From: a virus
Length of the DNA stretch: 64,000 nucleotides
IMG/VR virus record: IMGVR_UViG_3300034374_009254
Span: 37,259 to 101,258 of that record
Strand: one strand, 5' to 3'
The notes beneath the pieces were generated by a model. It saw only the letters and a list, made by a program, of their open reading frames with translations. It searched no databases and was not told where the DNA came from. The position numbers and the translations under genes are program-made. The number at the start of each line of letters is the position of its first letter. The stretch's first letter is position 1. This document shows positions 45,460-52,324 of this stretch, piece after piece.

Positions 45460-45850
45460 GTTTAGTTCTCTGTATCTCTACCCAATTTTTCTGCTTGTCT
45501 GCAGTTGCTAAAGAAGGGTTTCGCCCGTATATACCATGAAGTTGTACATGATGATTATGGCACAGTGTTACGGTATGCTCGTAAAGTTCTGCCCAGTTAT
45601 CTTCTATGAATTCATCTCGCCAAATGACTATATATTCGTCAATGTAATGCTCTGGGCGAGCTTTTTGTTTTTCTTGTAACCACTTCCTTAAAAGTGGCGT
45701 TAACGTATAAAAATGGTGAAAGTCTAGTGTAGTTGATTGACCACAAATATAACATTCAGTGTCTTTTTCGTATAGAGATTTTGCTTTATCTCGTATGTAT
45801 TTTACAGGGTCTCTTTTTAGCCTTGAACTTTTCTTTCGGGCCTTTTTCAT
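45446..45850 (-). CDS. HNH endonuclease of the packaging module
   Basis: A 134-residue protein with a very basic N-terminus (MKKARKKSSRLKRDPVKYIR). It has an HNH motif with zinc cysteines: CYICG at about 37-41, LDFHHFYTLTPLL and CHNHHVQLHGIYG near 105-117. HNH proteins beside terminase and portal (as HK97 gp74) help the large terminase cut DNA. The gene lies between TerL and portal and has its own consensus promoter only 15 bases before its ATG. Confidence 0.88.
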   Translation of the reverse strand: MKKARKKSSRLKRDPVKYIRDKAKSLYEKDTECYICGQSTTLDFHHFYTLTPLLRKWLQEKQKARPEHYIDEYIVIWRDEFIEDNWAELYEHTVTLCHNHHVQLHGIYGRNPSLATADKQKNWVEIQRTKHGMV

Positions 45851-45864
45851 ATTTTTATACCAGA

Positions 45865-45893
45865 ATTATATAACGGGAAGGATAATTTGTCAA
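45865..45893 (-). promoter_or_regulatory. Consensus promoter for HNH, portal and capsid genes
   Basis: Minus strand: TTGACA (45888-45893), 17 bases, TATAAT (45865-45870), preceded by CAAAAATAATG. The predicted start near 45858 leaves only about 8 nt before the HNH ATG. Confidence 0.85.
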
Positions 45894-45915
45894 ACATTAT
45901 TTTTGAAAAGGTGTC

Positions 45916-47220
45916 TTAAAAACTAGTTGAAGAAGTTTCAAAAGAATATAATCCGTATCGTAAAGCATCTGCCATATGAGATGCCATATTATGCCGAGGT
46001 TTTTCTTTTGCTAAGTTAGGATTAGGGTCCCACTGGTATTGATCCAAAGAAGCAATTACTTCTTTGCAGTTCTGATCTACAATAAGTTTATCATTATCCA
46101 CTATACGTTCAACATGAGCAATTCCATCAAGTACGGATTTTTTAGCATTATTAGTACTTATATCATATTGCTGTGCAAAGTCAAATCGAGTTTGCTGAGC
46201 GGCAGAATCTATAAATATAAAATCAATGTTCCACTTATGCTGTAAACGAGAAATTTCTGCTGCATGCTGCTCTGTTGTTCTTTCACTGTTCATGTACTCA
46301 TCAAGTACGTAATATGTTTCTGTTTCCCAATCATATCCAATTACACAAAAAGCAGTAGGGTCTCTGTACCCTACGTCAAGCCCTGCAATAATTTCCATCC
46401 GAGACGTGTCAAGCTCTTCTAGATTTGCGATACACTCTTCGTGATTGAAATTCCATATCTGGCCTTCATAAGTATTAAAGTCGGCTTCATATTCTTGCTT
46501 AAACTCAGCTTCGGACATACTTTTTCGAGCTTCCGCAATATCCGTTTCAGACATTCTCGGATTATCTCTATAAGTTGCTCGTATTGAGGCCCATTCGGAA
46601 AATTCATCACTAAATCCTCTGTGAAAGAACTTTGCAAACCAATTGTTCTTTCCTCTCGGTGTAGATATAAAAATTGCCTTAGAATTGTCTTTGTCAAGAG
46701 TAGGACGAAGTGCTACATTAAAAGCGTCTTCTCCATCTGCTAGAGCCGCTTCGTCAAAAATAATTAGATCATAAGAACGACCAACACAAGAATCTACTTG
46801 GTTTACAGAACCCATACGAATTGTAGATCCGTTAGTAAGTTCAATAACTTTATCTTTTGCGTTGTCTTTTGCTACCTCTAAATCAAAATGTTTAATTAGT
46901 TGTCTTTGTAAGTCGAAAGAAATCTGAGACAAGGAGTAATTGGGAGACATGATTAGAATATTAGATCCAGGTACTAAAGAAACTAGTTGCCCGATAATAT
47001 TCGCTATATATGTTTTTCCTTGTCGCCTTGAAATTGAAGCAACAACGAAGCGATACTTATTATTATTTATCGCATTTATAATTGCCATCTGAGAGGGCAG
47101 AGGACTTACGCCGAGTAGTTCAAGATATTGAGCTACTGGTAGTTTGAGAAATCTTGTCTCAGATTGTGAATCGACTAATTTTTCTGAAATTATATCAGCT
47201 CGGCTAACTTCTACTGCCAT
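45916..47220 (-). CDS. terL: Terminase large subunit
   Basis: A 434-residue packaging ATPase-nuclease. Walker A is SRRQGKT at 64-70. Walker B is YDLIIFDEAAL near residue 155, followed by the coupling motif AIFISTPRGKNNWFAKFF. The nuclease acidic motif GLDVGYRDPTAF lies near 275, with later acidic residues at FIDSAAQQ and near the C-terminus (HMADALRYGLY). It pumps DNA into the prohead through the portal. Its stop is followed by a promoter for HNH and portal; its start lies 3 bases after the o-spanin stop. Confidence 0.95.
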   Translation of the reverse strand: MAVEVSRADIISEKLVDSQSETRFLKLPVAQYLELLGVSPLPSQMAIINAINNNKYRFVVASISRRQGKTYIANIIGQLVSLVPGSNILIMSPNYSLSQISFDLQRQLIKHFDLEVAKDNAKDKVIELTNGSTIRMGSVNQVDSCVGRSYDLIIFDEAALADGEDAFNVALRPTLDKDNSKAIFISTPRGKNNWFAKFFHRGFSDEFSEWASIRATYRDNPRMSETDIAEARKSMSEAEFKQEYEADFNTYEGQIWNFNHEECIANLEELDTSRMEIIAGLDVGYRDPTAFCVIGYDWETETYYVLDEYMNSERTTEQHAAEISRLQHKWNIDFIFIDSAAQQTRFDFAQQYDISTNNAKKSVLDGIAHVERIVDNDKLIVDQNCKEVIASLDQYQWDPNPNLAKEKPRHNMASHMADALRYGLYSFETSSTSF

Positions 47221-47222
47221 AG

Positions 47223-47597
47223 CTACTGGCCTTCTACTTTGGTGGCTTCTCTATAATAAATAATTATTTCTTTTTGCTGCCGTATATATCTTCGCAGTTC
47301 TTGAAGATTATAAGCCATATTCTCATAGTCTTGAGGAGTTAGCCCAAAAATTACAAAAGTACCATCTTGCATTTTTGAAATTCTTTCAATTTGCTCCTCA
47401 AGATTTTTTTCTGTGACTACAAAAAATTCTACTTCCTGCAAATCTATTCTTTTTGGTAATTGTGGCTGATAGATTTCCAGTGTTTTATATTCTGTAACTG
47501 TTTTTATAATCGGCTCGGGGGTTGGTAGAGGCTCAGATTTTAGAAAAGAACACCCCGATAAAAATCCTATCATCAAAAAACTAATTGCTATCCGCAT
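47223..47597 (-). CDS. Outer-membrane spanin lipoprotein (Rz1-like)
   Basis: A 124-residue protein with a lipoprotein signal: MRIAISFLMIGFLSGCSFLK has lipobox LSGC with Cys16. A Pro-rich stretch (LPTPEPIIK) follows, and then QPQLPKRIDLQEVEFFVVTE. Together with the overlapping upstream gene it fits an o-spanin, which fuses inner and outer membranes in Gram-negative lysis. It is longer than lambda Rz1 and out of the embedded arrangement. A Gram-negative host follows if this is right. Confidence 0.75.
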   Translation of the reverse strand: MRIAISFLMIGFLSGCSFLKSEPLPTPEPIIKTVTEYKTLEIYQPQLPKRIDLQEVEFFVVTEKNLEEQIERISKMQDGTFVIFGLTPQDYENMAYNLQELRRYIRQQKEIIIYYREATKVEGQ

Positions 47598-48003
47598 TTT
47601 CTACCTCTACACTATCTTGCTCTATGGCTTCAAACACTTCTTTTGTGCCTTTATTTATTCGTGGTTCTATAAGTCCGGGCTTTACTCGAGCTAACTTAGT
47701 TAAACTGTGTCTTTTAAAAATAGAAAGATAGTCGTCCATGTCTGCTTGCATTTCGTTATTTTTTTCGGTTAAGTCATTAACTGCTTGCAGTTGAATTTGT
47801 AAGTTTTGTTCTGAACGCTCTCTTGCAGCTTTTTCCGCTTCGAAGGCTGCATCCAGTTTTGCAGCATTTTCTTTTAGCACTACTACATTTACTTCAAGTC
47901 TTGCAATTTTTGCCTCTGCTTTACTGACTGTAGTAGTATGATAAGCATATGCTCCGCCTGCTACAACAAGAATTAAAGGCATTGCTTTTATGAGTCCTAA
48001 CAT
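47581..48003 (-). CDS. Inner-membrane spanin (Rz-like)
   Basis: A 140-residue protein. It has an N-terminal membrane anchor (LIKAMPLILVVAGGAYAYHT), then a long periplasmic coiled coil with heptads (KIARLEVNVVVLKENAAKLD; EKAARERSEQNLQIQLQAVN). This is the standard i-spanin plan. Its 3' end overlaps the o-spanin start by 17 bases. The C-terminal part (RVKPGLIEPRINKGTKEVFE) is less typical and may contact the partner. Confidence 0.8.
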   Translation of the reverse strand: MLGLIKAMPLILVVAGGAYAYHTTTVSKAEAKIARLEVNVVVLKENAAKLDAAFEAEKAARERSEQNLQIQLQAVNDLTEKNNEMQADMDDYLSIFKRHSLTKLARVKPGLIEPRINKGTKEVFEAIEQDSVEVENADSN

Positions 48004-48269
48004 TAGTATACTTTCCTTAAATCGTATCCAACAGGGTTTACAACTTTAATTTCATGTTTTACGCCCTCTAAGTCAACAAATATTAAATGGGTAGTACTTA
48101 TTTTTTTAAGTTCTTTTGCACGATAAGTTTTTGGGTTAGTTGACTCTAGTCTTGTACCGTCCACTAAAAAACGAGTTTCACCAGGGAAAAATACAGTAAG
48201 CTCCCACTCTTCTCGAATGAGAGTTAACCACCAATGTTTAATCTTTTGGATCATGTTTACGATGTCCAT
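48003..48269 (-). CDS. Small hypothetical protein upstream of the spanins
   Basis: An 88-residue protein with a Trp-rich amphipathic start (MDIVNMIQKIKHWWLTLIRE), then beta-strand-like YRAKELKKISTTHLIFVDLE and EIKVVNPVGYDLRKVY. It overlaps the i-spanin start by one base and the DUF1353 gene by 32 bases. A second ATG at 48254 is possible. The family is unknown to me; membrane association is suggested by the N-terminal helix. Confidence 0.65.
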   Translation of the reverse strand: MDIVNMIQKIKHWWLTLIREEWELTVFFPGETRFLVDGTRLESTNPKTYRAKELKKISTTHLIFVDLEGVKHEIKVVNPVGYDLRKVY

Positions 48270-48813
48270 TCCATGCTACAAAACCTCCGAGCCTTAATGC
48301 CCAGTATGCCAAATAATTCAATAGTTTAAAACCGTTCTGCTCAATACAAATGTCTCGAAAAAGTTTGTCCATCCATTTTTGAGTTTGAGGCCCAATAACG
48401 GTACGGTCACCTTTCATAAGTGTCCCATACTTATAGCCATAATCGTGAACAAGACCGCCCATAAGAAGGACTCCAGTGGGCGATAACCACATTGCGAGAA
48501 ACTTAGGTACTGATGCACCATCAAATTGGAAACCTTTGGGAATAACATATCTTTCTCCGTCTAGAGAGAAATGAAAGTCGTCACAAATTTCCCAATGTCT
48601 TACACCAAGTAGCCACATCCAGATTGCTTTCCAAAATCCTTTATCTGCTGTTTCTATTTTTAGGGGCTTCATGTGCGGCATTTCTGAGTATTCAAAGTTT
48701 ACTCGTTTCTCTCCTTGACCATCAAAAATACTTGCAATAAAACCAATTATAATAAGTGTTATAACAATAGTCCACTGCCAAAAGGTTACTGCAAGATCAA
48801 GTATGAGGTCCAT
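48238..48813 (-). CDS. DUF1353-type protein with N-terminal membrane helix
   Basis: A 191-residue protein. Residues about 10-35 form a membrane segment (TFWQWTIVITLIIIGFIASI). The C-terminal domain has the DUF1353 pattern: IPKGFQFDGASVPKFLAMWL, then GLVHDYGYKYG with a conserved His-Asp. DUF1353 proteins occur in many phages near lysis genes, and no activity is firmly established. In this block with holin-like and spanin genes a lysis or exclusion role is plausible but unproven. Confidence 0.75.
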   Translation of the reverse strand: MDLILDLAVTFWQWTIVITLIIIGFIASIFDGQGEKRVNFEYSEMPHMKPLKIETADKGFWKAIWMWLLGVRHWEICDDFHFSLDGERYVIPKGFQFDGASVPKFLAMWLSPTGVLLMGGLVHDYGYKYGTLMKGDRTVIGPQTQKWMDKLFRDICIEQNGFKLLNYLAYWALRLGGFVAWNGHRKHDPKD

Positions 48814-49140
48814 TTACTTTTTACCACTCCAGGCTTGTGCTCCGAAGAATGCAGCAACTAGACCAGCAACTGCGACAAAATATGTGGGAGCCATGTCTCC
48901 AAGAATTGCTGCGGCTTTATCAAGTTCAATAAAATCAGTTACAACAACCATTCCAGGGTACATCAACATTCCAAACAGAGCAAACCAAGTCATGTTTCTC
49001 TGAGCATCTCGCATTGCATCTGCATCTTCAAGCTCTTTTCGCTTGAACTCCATATACATTGCATGCTCTTCTGGATCTACCTTGCCATCTCCATTTGAAT
49101 CTGCTGGATGATACCCGTTTTTCTCTAGTTCTTCGTCCAT
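48814..49140 (-). CDS. EF-hand membrane protein, possible holin
   Basis: A 108-residue protein. Residues 14-25 form a perfect 12-residue EF-hand loop (DSNGDGKVDPEE: Asp1, Asn3, Asp5, Gly6, Asp9, Glu12). A charged helix follows, then two hydrophobic segments (MTWFALFGMLMYPGMVVVTD and APTYFVAVAGLVAAFFGAQA) and a short basic tail. Size, two membrane segments and neighbours suggest a class II-like holin with a calcium-binding cytoplasmic domain. Calcium control is an inference. Confidence 0.7.
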   Translation of the reverse strand: MDEELEKNGYHPADSNGDGKVDPEEHAMYMEFKRKELEDADAMRDAQRNMTWFALFGMLMYPGMVVVTDFIELDKAAAILGDMAPTYFVAVAGLVAAFFGAQAWSGKK

Positions 49141-49148
49141 ATTAGTTT

Positions 49149-49928
49149 TTAGTTATCTTTCAAGATAATATCAAAAATGGCGCCGCCACCTACATTATTC
49201 TGTGAAAGAGCTTTGACTTCTATATCAGTCTTTTCTTCAAATTTTAAAGGTACGGGATAATCATAATTAAATCCAGAAGCAAATACTCCAAATTGTCCTT
49301 TTACATTGAACGCCCCACCAAAAGGTCTTGCATACAACCTAAAGAGTGCATCATTATTTGCATCAATAGATCCATTTACTTTAAGTAAATAACCTGTCTT
49401 ACCTGCAGGAATTGTATACAAGGCCATAAGAGTCTGACCTGCTCCTGCTTTTATAATTGCTTCGTCCGTGCTTCCGTTTTGAATACGAATTTCATCAAAG
49501 TTTGTTAAGCCCGTATTTGCAGTAACCATTCGTGCTCGAAAAACTCGAACAAATTGAGCCGTTGAAGCAGGTCCTCCAATAGTTAAAGTTTCAGTTACAG
49601 GATTGTAATTTTGATCTAGTCCTTGTACTTCTACAGTACCGCCATCATCAGTAGCAGGAGTATCCGAAACAGCACTTACAACTGCTGCAGCACTGTATGC
49701 ATAATCTGTAGTTCCATCCCAAATTGTTTGAAAAGTGTTTGGAATACTATCTCGATATCCAAACTTATTAATATGAGAAAAACCTACTACATTTCCTTCT
49801 GCAATTGGAATATTTGCAGAAGCTCCAAAACTACTGATTAAGTTTGCGTCTTTGTCGGCAAGTGTTACTACTTGTAGTGGATGGGTAGTTGCACCCTTTG
49901 TTGGAATTGTATAAGTTTTATTCATCAT
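49149..49928 (-). CDS. Virion structural protein (capsid decoration-like)
   Basis: About 259 residues. It starts at 49928, where ATG overlaps the upstream stop (TGATG); an ATG 3 bases on is equally possible. Recognisable stretches: GFSHINKFGYRDSIPNTFQT, TVEVQGLDQNYNPVTETLTI and IKAGAGQTLMALYTIPAGKT. Proteins with these features occur in virions of marine podo- and siphoviruses; their place in the particle is not known to me. It is separated from the other head genes by the lysis and TerL block. Confidence 0.65.
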   Translation of the reverse strand: MMNKTYTIPTKGATTHPLQVVTLADKDANLISSFGASANIPIAEGNVVGFSHINKFGYRDSIPNTFQTIWDGTTDYAYSAAAVVSAVSDTPATDDGGTVEVQGLDQNYNPVTETLTIGGPASTAQFVRVFRARMVTANTGLTNFDEIRIQNGSTDEAIIKAGAGQTLMALYTIPAGKTGYLLKVNGSIDANNDALFRLYARPFGGAFNVKGQFGVFASGFNYDYPVPLKFEEKTDIEVKALSQNNVGGGAIFDIILKDN

Positions 49929-50230
49929 CACCACTTTACCTTATTCGCCCAGTAGGCGGCAGACATTTTGCCCTTTGCAATATTCTTTGCATGACGAGCT
50001 TTGAAAGAACGACGACGAGCAGCATATGCTTTGCTCTCACCTTTTTTCTTTGGAGAACCTTTTACGCCTTGCTGACCAAATCGAATAGTTTTAATCTTGC
50101 TGCCAACTTTTGCGACAACAACATGAGATTTTTTTGCATGACCTGGAGTTCTCTTGGGCTTATTAAAAGCAGAGACTCCAGCTCTTTTGAGAGCGGGATG
50201 TTTTTTTCTACCGCCTTTTCGTTTTTTCAT
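49928..50230 (-). CDS. Small, very basic conserved phage protein
   Basis: A 100-residue protein with about a third Lys/Arg. It begins MKKRKGGRKKHPALKRAGVS and ends SFKARHAKNIAKGKMSAAYW. The core VGSKIKTIRFGQQGVKGSPK then KKGESKAYAARRRSFKARH looks like a conserved phage family that I recall from several marine phages without a known role. The basic composition suggests nucleic-acid binding or capsid-internal packing. It overlaps the previous stop by ATGA and the next start by TGATG. Confidence 0.7.
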   Translation of the reverse strand: MKKRKGGRKKHPALKRAGVSAFNKPKRTPGHAKKSHVVVAKVGSKIKTIRFGQQGVKGSPKKKGESKAYAARRRSFKARHAKNIAKGKMSAAYWANKVKW

Positions 50231-50415
50231 ATTATATAATCTAAATAACGGATATTTGTGCTTTGATCGAGTTTACCGTTCTTGTCATAAGTTATGACAG
50301 TATAGATTGTATCTGTTACTTTATATTTTGCATCGGGAGCTTTGGCAATGGATTGTACGGTGTAATCTTTTTCATAAGAAGTAGGTACAGTAGCAGCTAT
50401 AGAATTAACTTCCAT
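50227..50415 (-). CDS. Small hypothetical protein
   Basis: A 62-residue protein from the ATG at 50415 (MEVNSIAATVPTSYEKDYTV). I chose it because GGGAG lies 7 bases before it. The in-frame ATG at 50454 would lie inside the basic gene just upstream. Content is beta-like (YKVTDTIYTVITYDKNGKLD). It forms an ATGA overlap with the next gene. No family is recognised. Confidence 0.6.
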   Translation of the reverse strand: MEVNSIAATVPTSYEKDYTVQSIAKAPDAKYKVTDTIYTVITYDKNGKLDQSTNIRYLDYII

Positions 50416-50416
50416 T

Positions 50417-50590
50417 CTACTTCTCCCGTTTTTTGGCCCCGCGTTTGATATCATTACGAGTTGCAGCTGAAAGAGGTTTAGCTGTCCTCTTCTTCCTCGT
50501 CGAGGTCTTCTTCCTCGTCGTTGATCTCCTCTTCGTAGTCGTCGAGCCAGTCTTTCTTCTCGTCGACTTTTTCCTGCGTCTTACTGCCAT
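50417..50590 (-). CDS. Small Arg/Lys-rich protein overprinted on the acidic gene
   Basis: A 57-residue protein (MAVRRRKKSTRRKTGSTTTK ... ending RNDIKRGAKKREK) in a second frame over the 3' part of the acidic gene. GAG-GAA-GAA codons in one frame read as AGG-AAG-AAG in this one. The start has a purine-rich site (GAAGAGAACGGGG), and its stop lies one base before the next ATG. The C-terminal PLSAATRNDIKRGAKKREK lies mostly beyond the overlap, which argues for real coding. Probably binds nucleic acid. Confidence 0.7.
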   Translation of the reverse strand: MAVRRRKKSTRRKTGSTTTKRRSTTRKKTSTRKKRTAKPLSAATRNDIKRGAKKREK

Positions 50591-50702
50591 CCCCGTTCTC
50601 TTCCCAGTATTTCATTAACTGGCTGCGGCTTTTGAATCTAGCAATTTCTTCATTCTTATCATCCATAAGAATCCAAGCCCTATTTTTATAAGCTATGTTC
50701 AT
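50478..50702 (-). CDS. Small protein with extreme acidic tail
   Basis: A 74-residue protein. The first 35 residues (MNIAYKNRAWILMDDKNEEI, then ARFKSRSQLMKYWEEN) look like a small folded domain. The last 35 are almost all Asp/Glu (EEEINDEEEDLDEEEEDS). The 3' half overlaps the basic 57-residue gene in another frame. An acidic, DNA-mimic-like tail is suggestive, but no function is known. It follows the 32-residue membrane protein by one base. Confidence 0.65.
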   Translation of the reverse strand: MNIAYKNRAWILMDDKNEEIARFKSRSQLMKYWEENGDGSKTQEKVDEKKDWLDDYEEEINDEEEDLDEEEEDS

Positions 50703-50703
50703 T

Positions 50704-50802
50704 TTATTCGCCCTTATTTAGGTCTACGAGGTTGTGACCCCACTTGGCCCATGCAATATGTGCAAACCAGCCAATAACTGCTCCAATTAGTATGTCAATC
50801 AT
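50704..50802 (-). CDS. Tiny single-span membrane protein
   Basis: A 32-residue protein, MIDILIGAVIGWFAHIAWAK plus a short polar tail ending LNKGE. It is one hydrophobic helix with a Gly-x3-Gly spacing. The start overlaps the preceding stop (ATGA) and the stop precedes the next ATG by one base. The tight fit in the run of genes supports coding. A holin-accessory or antiholin role is possible; there is no direct evidence. Confidence 0.55.
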   Translation of the reverse strand: MIDILIGAVIGWFAHIAWAKWGHNLVDLNKGE

Positions 50803-50894
50803 TTCATGCTCCTCTTTTTCTTCTTGCCGCGCTTTTTTGCAGCTTTCGATGGTCTACCACGTTTTTTACCGTAAGTTCCTTTACCGTAAGGCAT
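50799..50894 (-). CDS. Tiny basic protein
   Basis: A 31-residue protein that starts MPYGKGTYGKKRGRPSKAAK and ends with a Lys/Arg run. The Gly-Lys-Lys-Arg-Gly-Arg-Pro stretch resembles AT-hook-like, DNA-binding segments. It overlaps the next gene by ATGA and lies 9 bases after the previous stop. Short genes of this type occur in many phages with unknown function. Confidence 0.55.
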   Translation of the reverse strand: MPYGKGTYGKKRGRPSKAAKKRGKKKKRSMK

Positions 50895-50903
50895 TGTTTT
50901 CTC

Positions 50904-51092
50904 TTATGGAAGATAATCCCATTCTTGCATATAACAATTATGCTGTTGACTTTTTACCCAACATAGTTCTTGAATAAGTCGATTATACCATTGCTTATCG
51001 TACTCATCCGAAGCTTTATTCATATCTTGCTTTAATTGCGAGATACGAACATTAATATACTTATCAATGTCTTTTGGCCTATTTCTTTTCAT
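50904..51092 (-). CDS. Small charged helical protein
   Basis: A 62-residue protein (MKRNRPKDIDKYINVRISQL, then ELCWVKSQQHNCYMQEWDYL). It is predicted mostly helical with two cysteines. It overlaps the upstream coiled-coil membrane gene by 4 bases (ATGA). It is not recognised; its place in the packaging and lysis block is the only context. Confidence 0.6.
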   Translation of the reverse strand: MKRNRPKDIDKYINVRISQLKQDMNKASDEYDKQWYNRLIQELCWVKSQQHNCYMQEWDYLP

Positions 51093-51292
51093 TCGAGTAA
51101 CAATGATACAATTACACCTGCCAAAAATAGAATCATGCTTCCTGCGCCTACAAGAAGTCGACTCTCCATTCGAGATAATGTCTCTTCAATTTCTTCAAGT
51201 CGATTGAAGGTAGTTTTCCACCTTTCTTCGCACTGAGCTTCATGAGTAGACATTTCTTTTTCAATTGCTACAACTCGATCTTCTATATCCAT
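51089..51292 (-). CDS. Coiled-coil protein with C-terminal membrane anchor
   Basis: A 67-residue protein: a charged coiled coil (MDIEDRVVAIEKEMSTHEAQ, RLEEIEETLSRMESRLL) followed by one C-terminal membrane helix (GAGSMILFLAGVIVSLLLE). This architecture resembles XhlA-type haemolysin or holin accessory proteins of phages. It overlaps both neighbours by one or four bases. The lysis role is inferred. Confidence 0.65.
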   Translation of the reverse strand: MDIEDRVVAIEKEMSTHEAQCEERWKTTFNRLEEIEETLSRMESRLLVGAGSMILFLAGVIVSLLLE

Positions 51293-51717
51293 TATTTTAG
51301 TAGTGTAAGAATAAGAAACAATGTAGGCACAAAAAGTGCTATTCCACAGATAAAGTATACTACGTACAACGCAAGTTGAGCATAGTATGCTCGCTTTTCA
51401 CGTTCCTCTCTTTCTCTTTGCTCTCGTTCTTCTTTGGCTTTCTTTTGAAACTGAAGCCAGTCATCCCACATTCCTGGACGACCCGCCCAGATCATATGCT
51501 CTTTAAGATGTTCTTCCATCTCTTTGATTTTTTCAAGCTCCATGAAAGCTTGTAAATCACTTTTGTATCCATTTTTATTGGATTTTCTCTGTAGTTCAGT
51601 TTTGCTATCAAAGAACTTAGAAACGACTCCAGCTATATCATACAGCTCTTTACCGTTTCCAATTGCTTCTTTTATTACGCCAAACGCAGCATTCGCCATC
51701 GCAATTTCTGCGAGCAT
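51292..51717 (-). CDS. Coiled-coil membrane protein of the packaging/lysis block
   Basis: A 141-residue protein. The Ala-rich N-terminus (MLAEIAMANAAFGVIKEAIG) is followed by the charged segment FMELEKIKEMEEHLKEHMIW and AGRPGMWDDWLQFQKKAKEE. Then come a Glu/Arg coiled coil and a C-terminal membrane hairpin (ALYVVYFICGIALFVPTLFL). I recall similar proteins as common in marine phages but know no role. It lies 16 bases after the small terminase gene. Confidence 0.65.
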   Translation of the reverse strand: MLAEIAMANAAFGVIKEAIGNGKELYDIAGVVSKFFDSKTELQRKSNKNGYKSDLQAFMELEKIKEMEEHLKEHMIWAGRPGMWDDWLQFQKKAKEEREQREREEREKRAYYAQLALYVVYFICGIALFVPTLFLILTLLK

Positions 51718-51733
51718 TGAAGTTCTCTAAGGA

Positions 51734-52195
51734 TTAGTCCTCCTTGAGTAGTTTCTCCATCAGCTTTCCGTAATTACCTTGGCCAAATGGCAAACCCTCA
51801 GTATTGATTTGTACATTGTTTTGAGTTCTTACGTTTGAAGTCTCTGCTTTCACCATTTCGGCTTGAGCTTTGATTTCATCCATTCTCATACGATGCGCCA
51901 TCTGAAGTAAGTCTGCCAAGTCTTTACTTGAGTATACTCCGGTTTCTTGCGCCTCCTCTAATTTTGATTTAATGATTTCGTCAAGGGCTGTAGCAATATT
52001 ATTCTTGTTACGAAACCCCATGTCTAAGTATACAGTATCTATATACTTTTTTACTTCTCGCTTATTAAGTATATCAACAACTTTATTTTCAGGAACGGCT
52101 AAATACTCGCACACTGCACGAATATTTCCAAATTGCAAATAGCAATTTGCCACTTCCAACCCTTCTGGAGAGATTGTTGTTAATTCCTTACTCAT
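51734..52195 (-). CDS. Probable terminase small subunit
   Basis: A 153-residue protein. Residues about 10-55 look like a helix-turn-helix (VANCYLQFGNIRAVCEYLAV). Helices follow, including KDLADLLQMAHRMRMDEIKA, and a C-terminus VQINTEGLPFGQGNYGKLME. This fits small terminases that recognise viral DNA and feed it to TerL. TerL is 4.5 kb downstream with lysis genes between, as in T7-like phages. The promoter's TATAAT ends 5 bases before the ATG, so the mRNA should be leaderless or nearly so. Confidence 0.65.
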   Translation of the reverse strand: MSKELTTISPEGLEVANCYLQFGNIRAVCEYLAVPENKVVDILNKREVKKYIDTVYLDMGFRNKNNIATALDEIIKSKLEEAQETGVYSSKDLADLLQMAHRMRMDEIKAQAEMVKAETSNVRTQNNVQINTEGLPFGQGNYGKLMEKLLKED

Positions 52196-52200
52196 TTTTA

Positions 52201-52229
52201 ATTATACCTCTAAGGGGATGTTTTGTCAA
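52201..52229 (-). promoter_or_regulatory. Consensus promoter placing the start site on the small terminase ATG
   Basis: Minus strand: TTGACA (52224-52229), 17 bases, TATAAT (52201-52206). The ATG at 52195 begins 5 bases after the -10. The predicted transcription start therefore falls on the start codon itself. Confidence 0.85.
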
Positions 52230-52317
52230 GGTTTAAATTTCGGTAGTATTTCCATAGTTTGTACGCATAGTTTGCGTGCATAGGACAGTGTTTAGGGTTG
52301 TACTTAACATAAGACAT
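52210..52317 (-). CDS. Tiny hypothetical protein downstream of the methyltransferase-like gene
   Basis: A 35-residue protein (MSYVKYNPKHCPMHANYAYK, LWKYYRNLN...). It starts 7 bases after the methyltransferase-like stop; GGGGA lies upstream. I prefer this start to a longer in-frame reading that would overlap the methyltransferase. It ends inside the next promoter. It is rich in Tyr and His with one Cys, with no known family. Confidence 0.5.
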   Translation of the reverse strand: MSYVKYNPKHCPMHANYAYKLWKYYRNLNLDKTSP

Positions 52318-52324
52318 AAATTCT

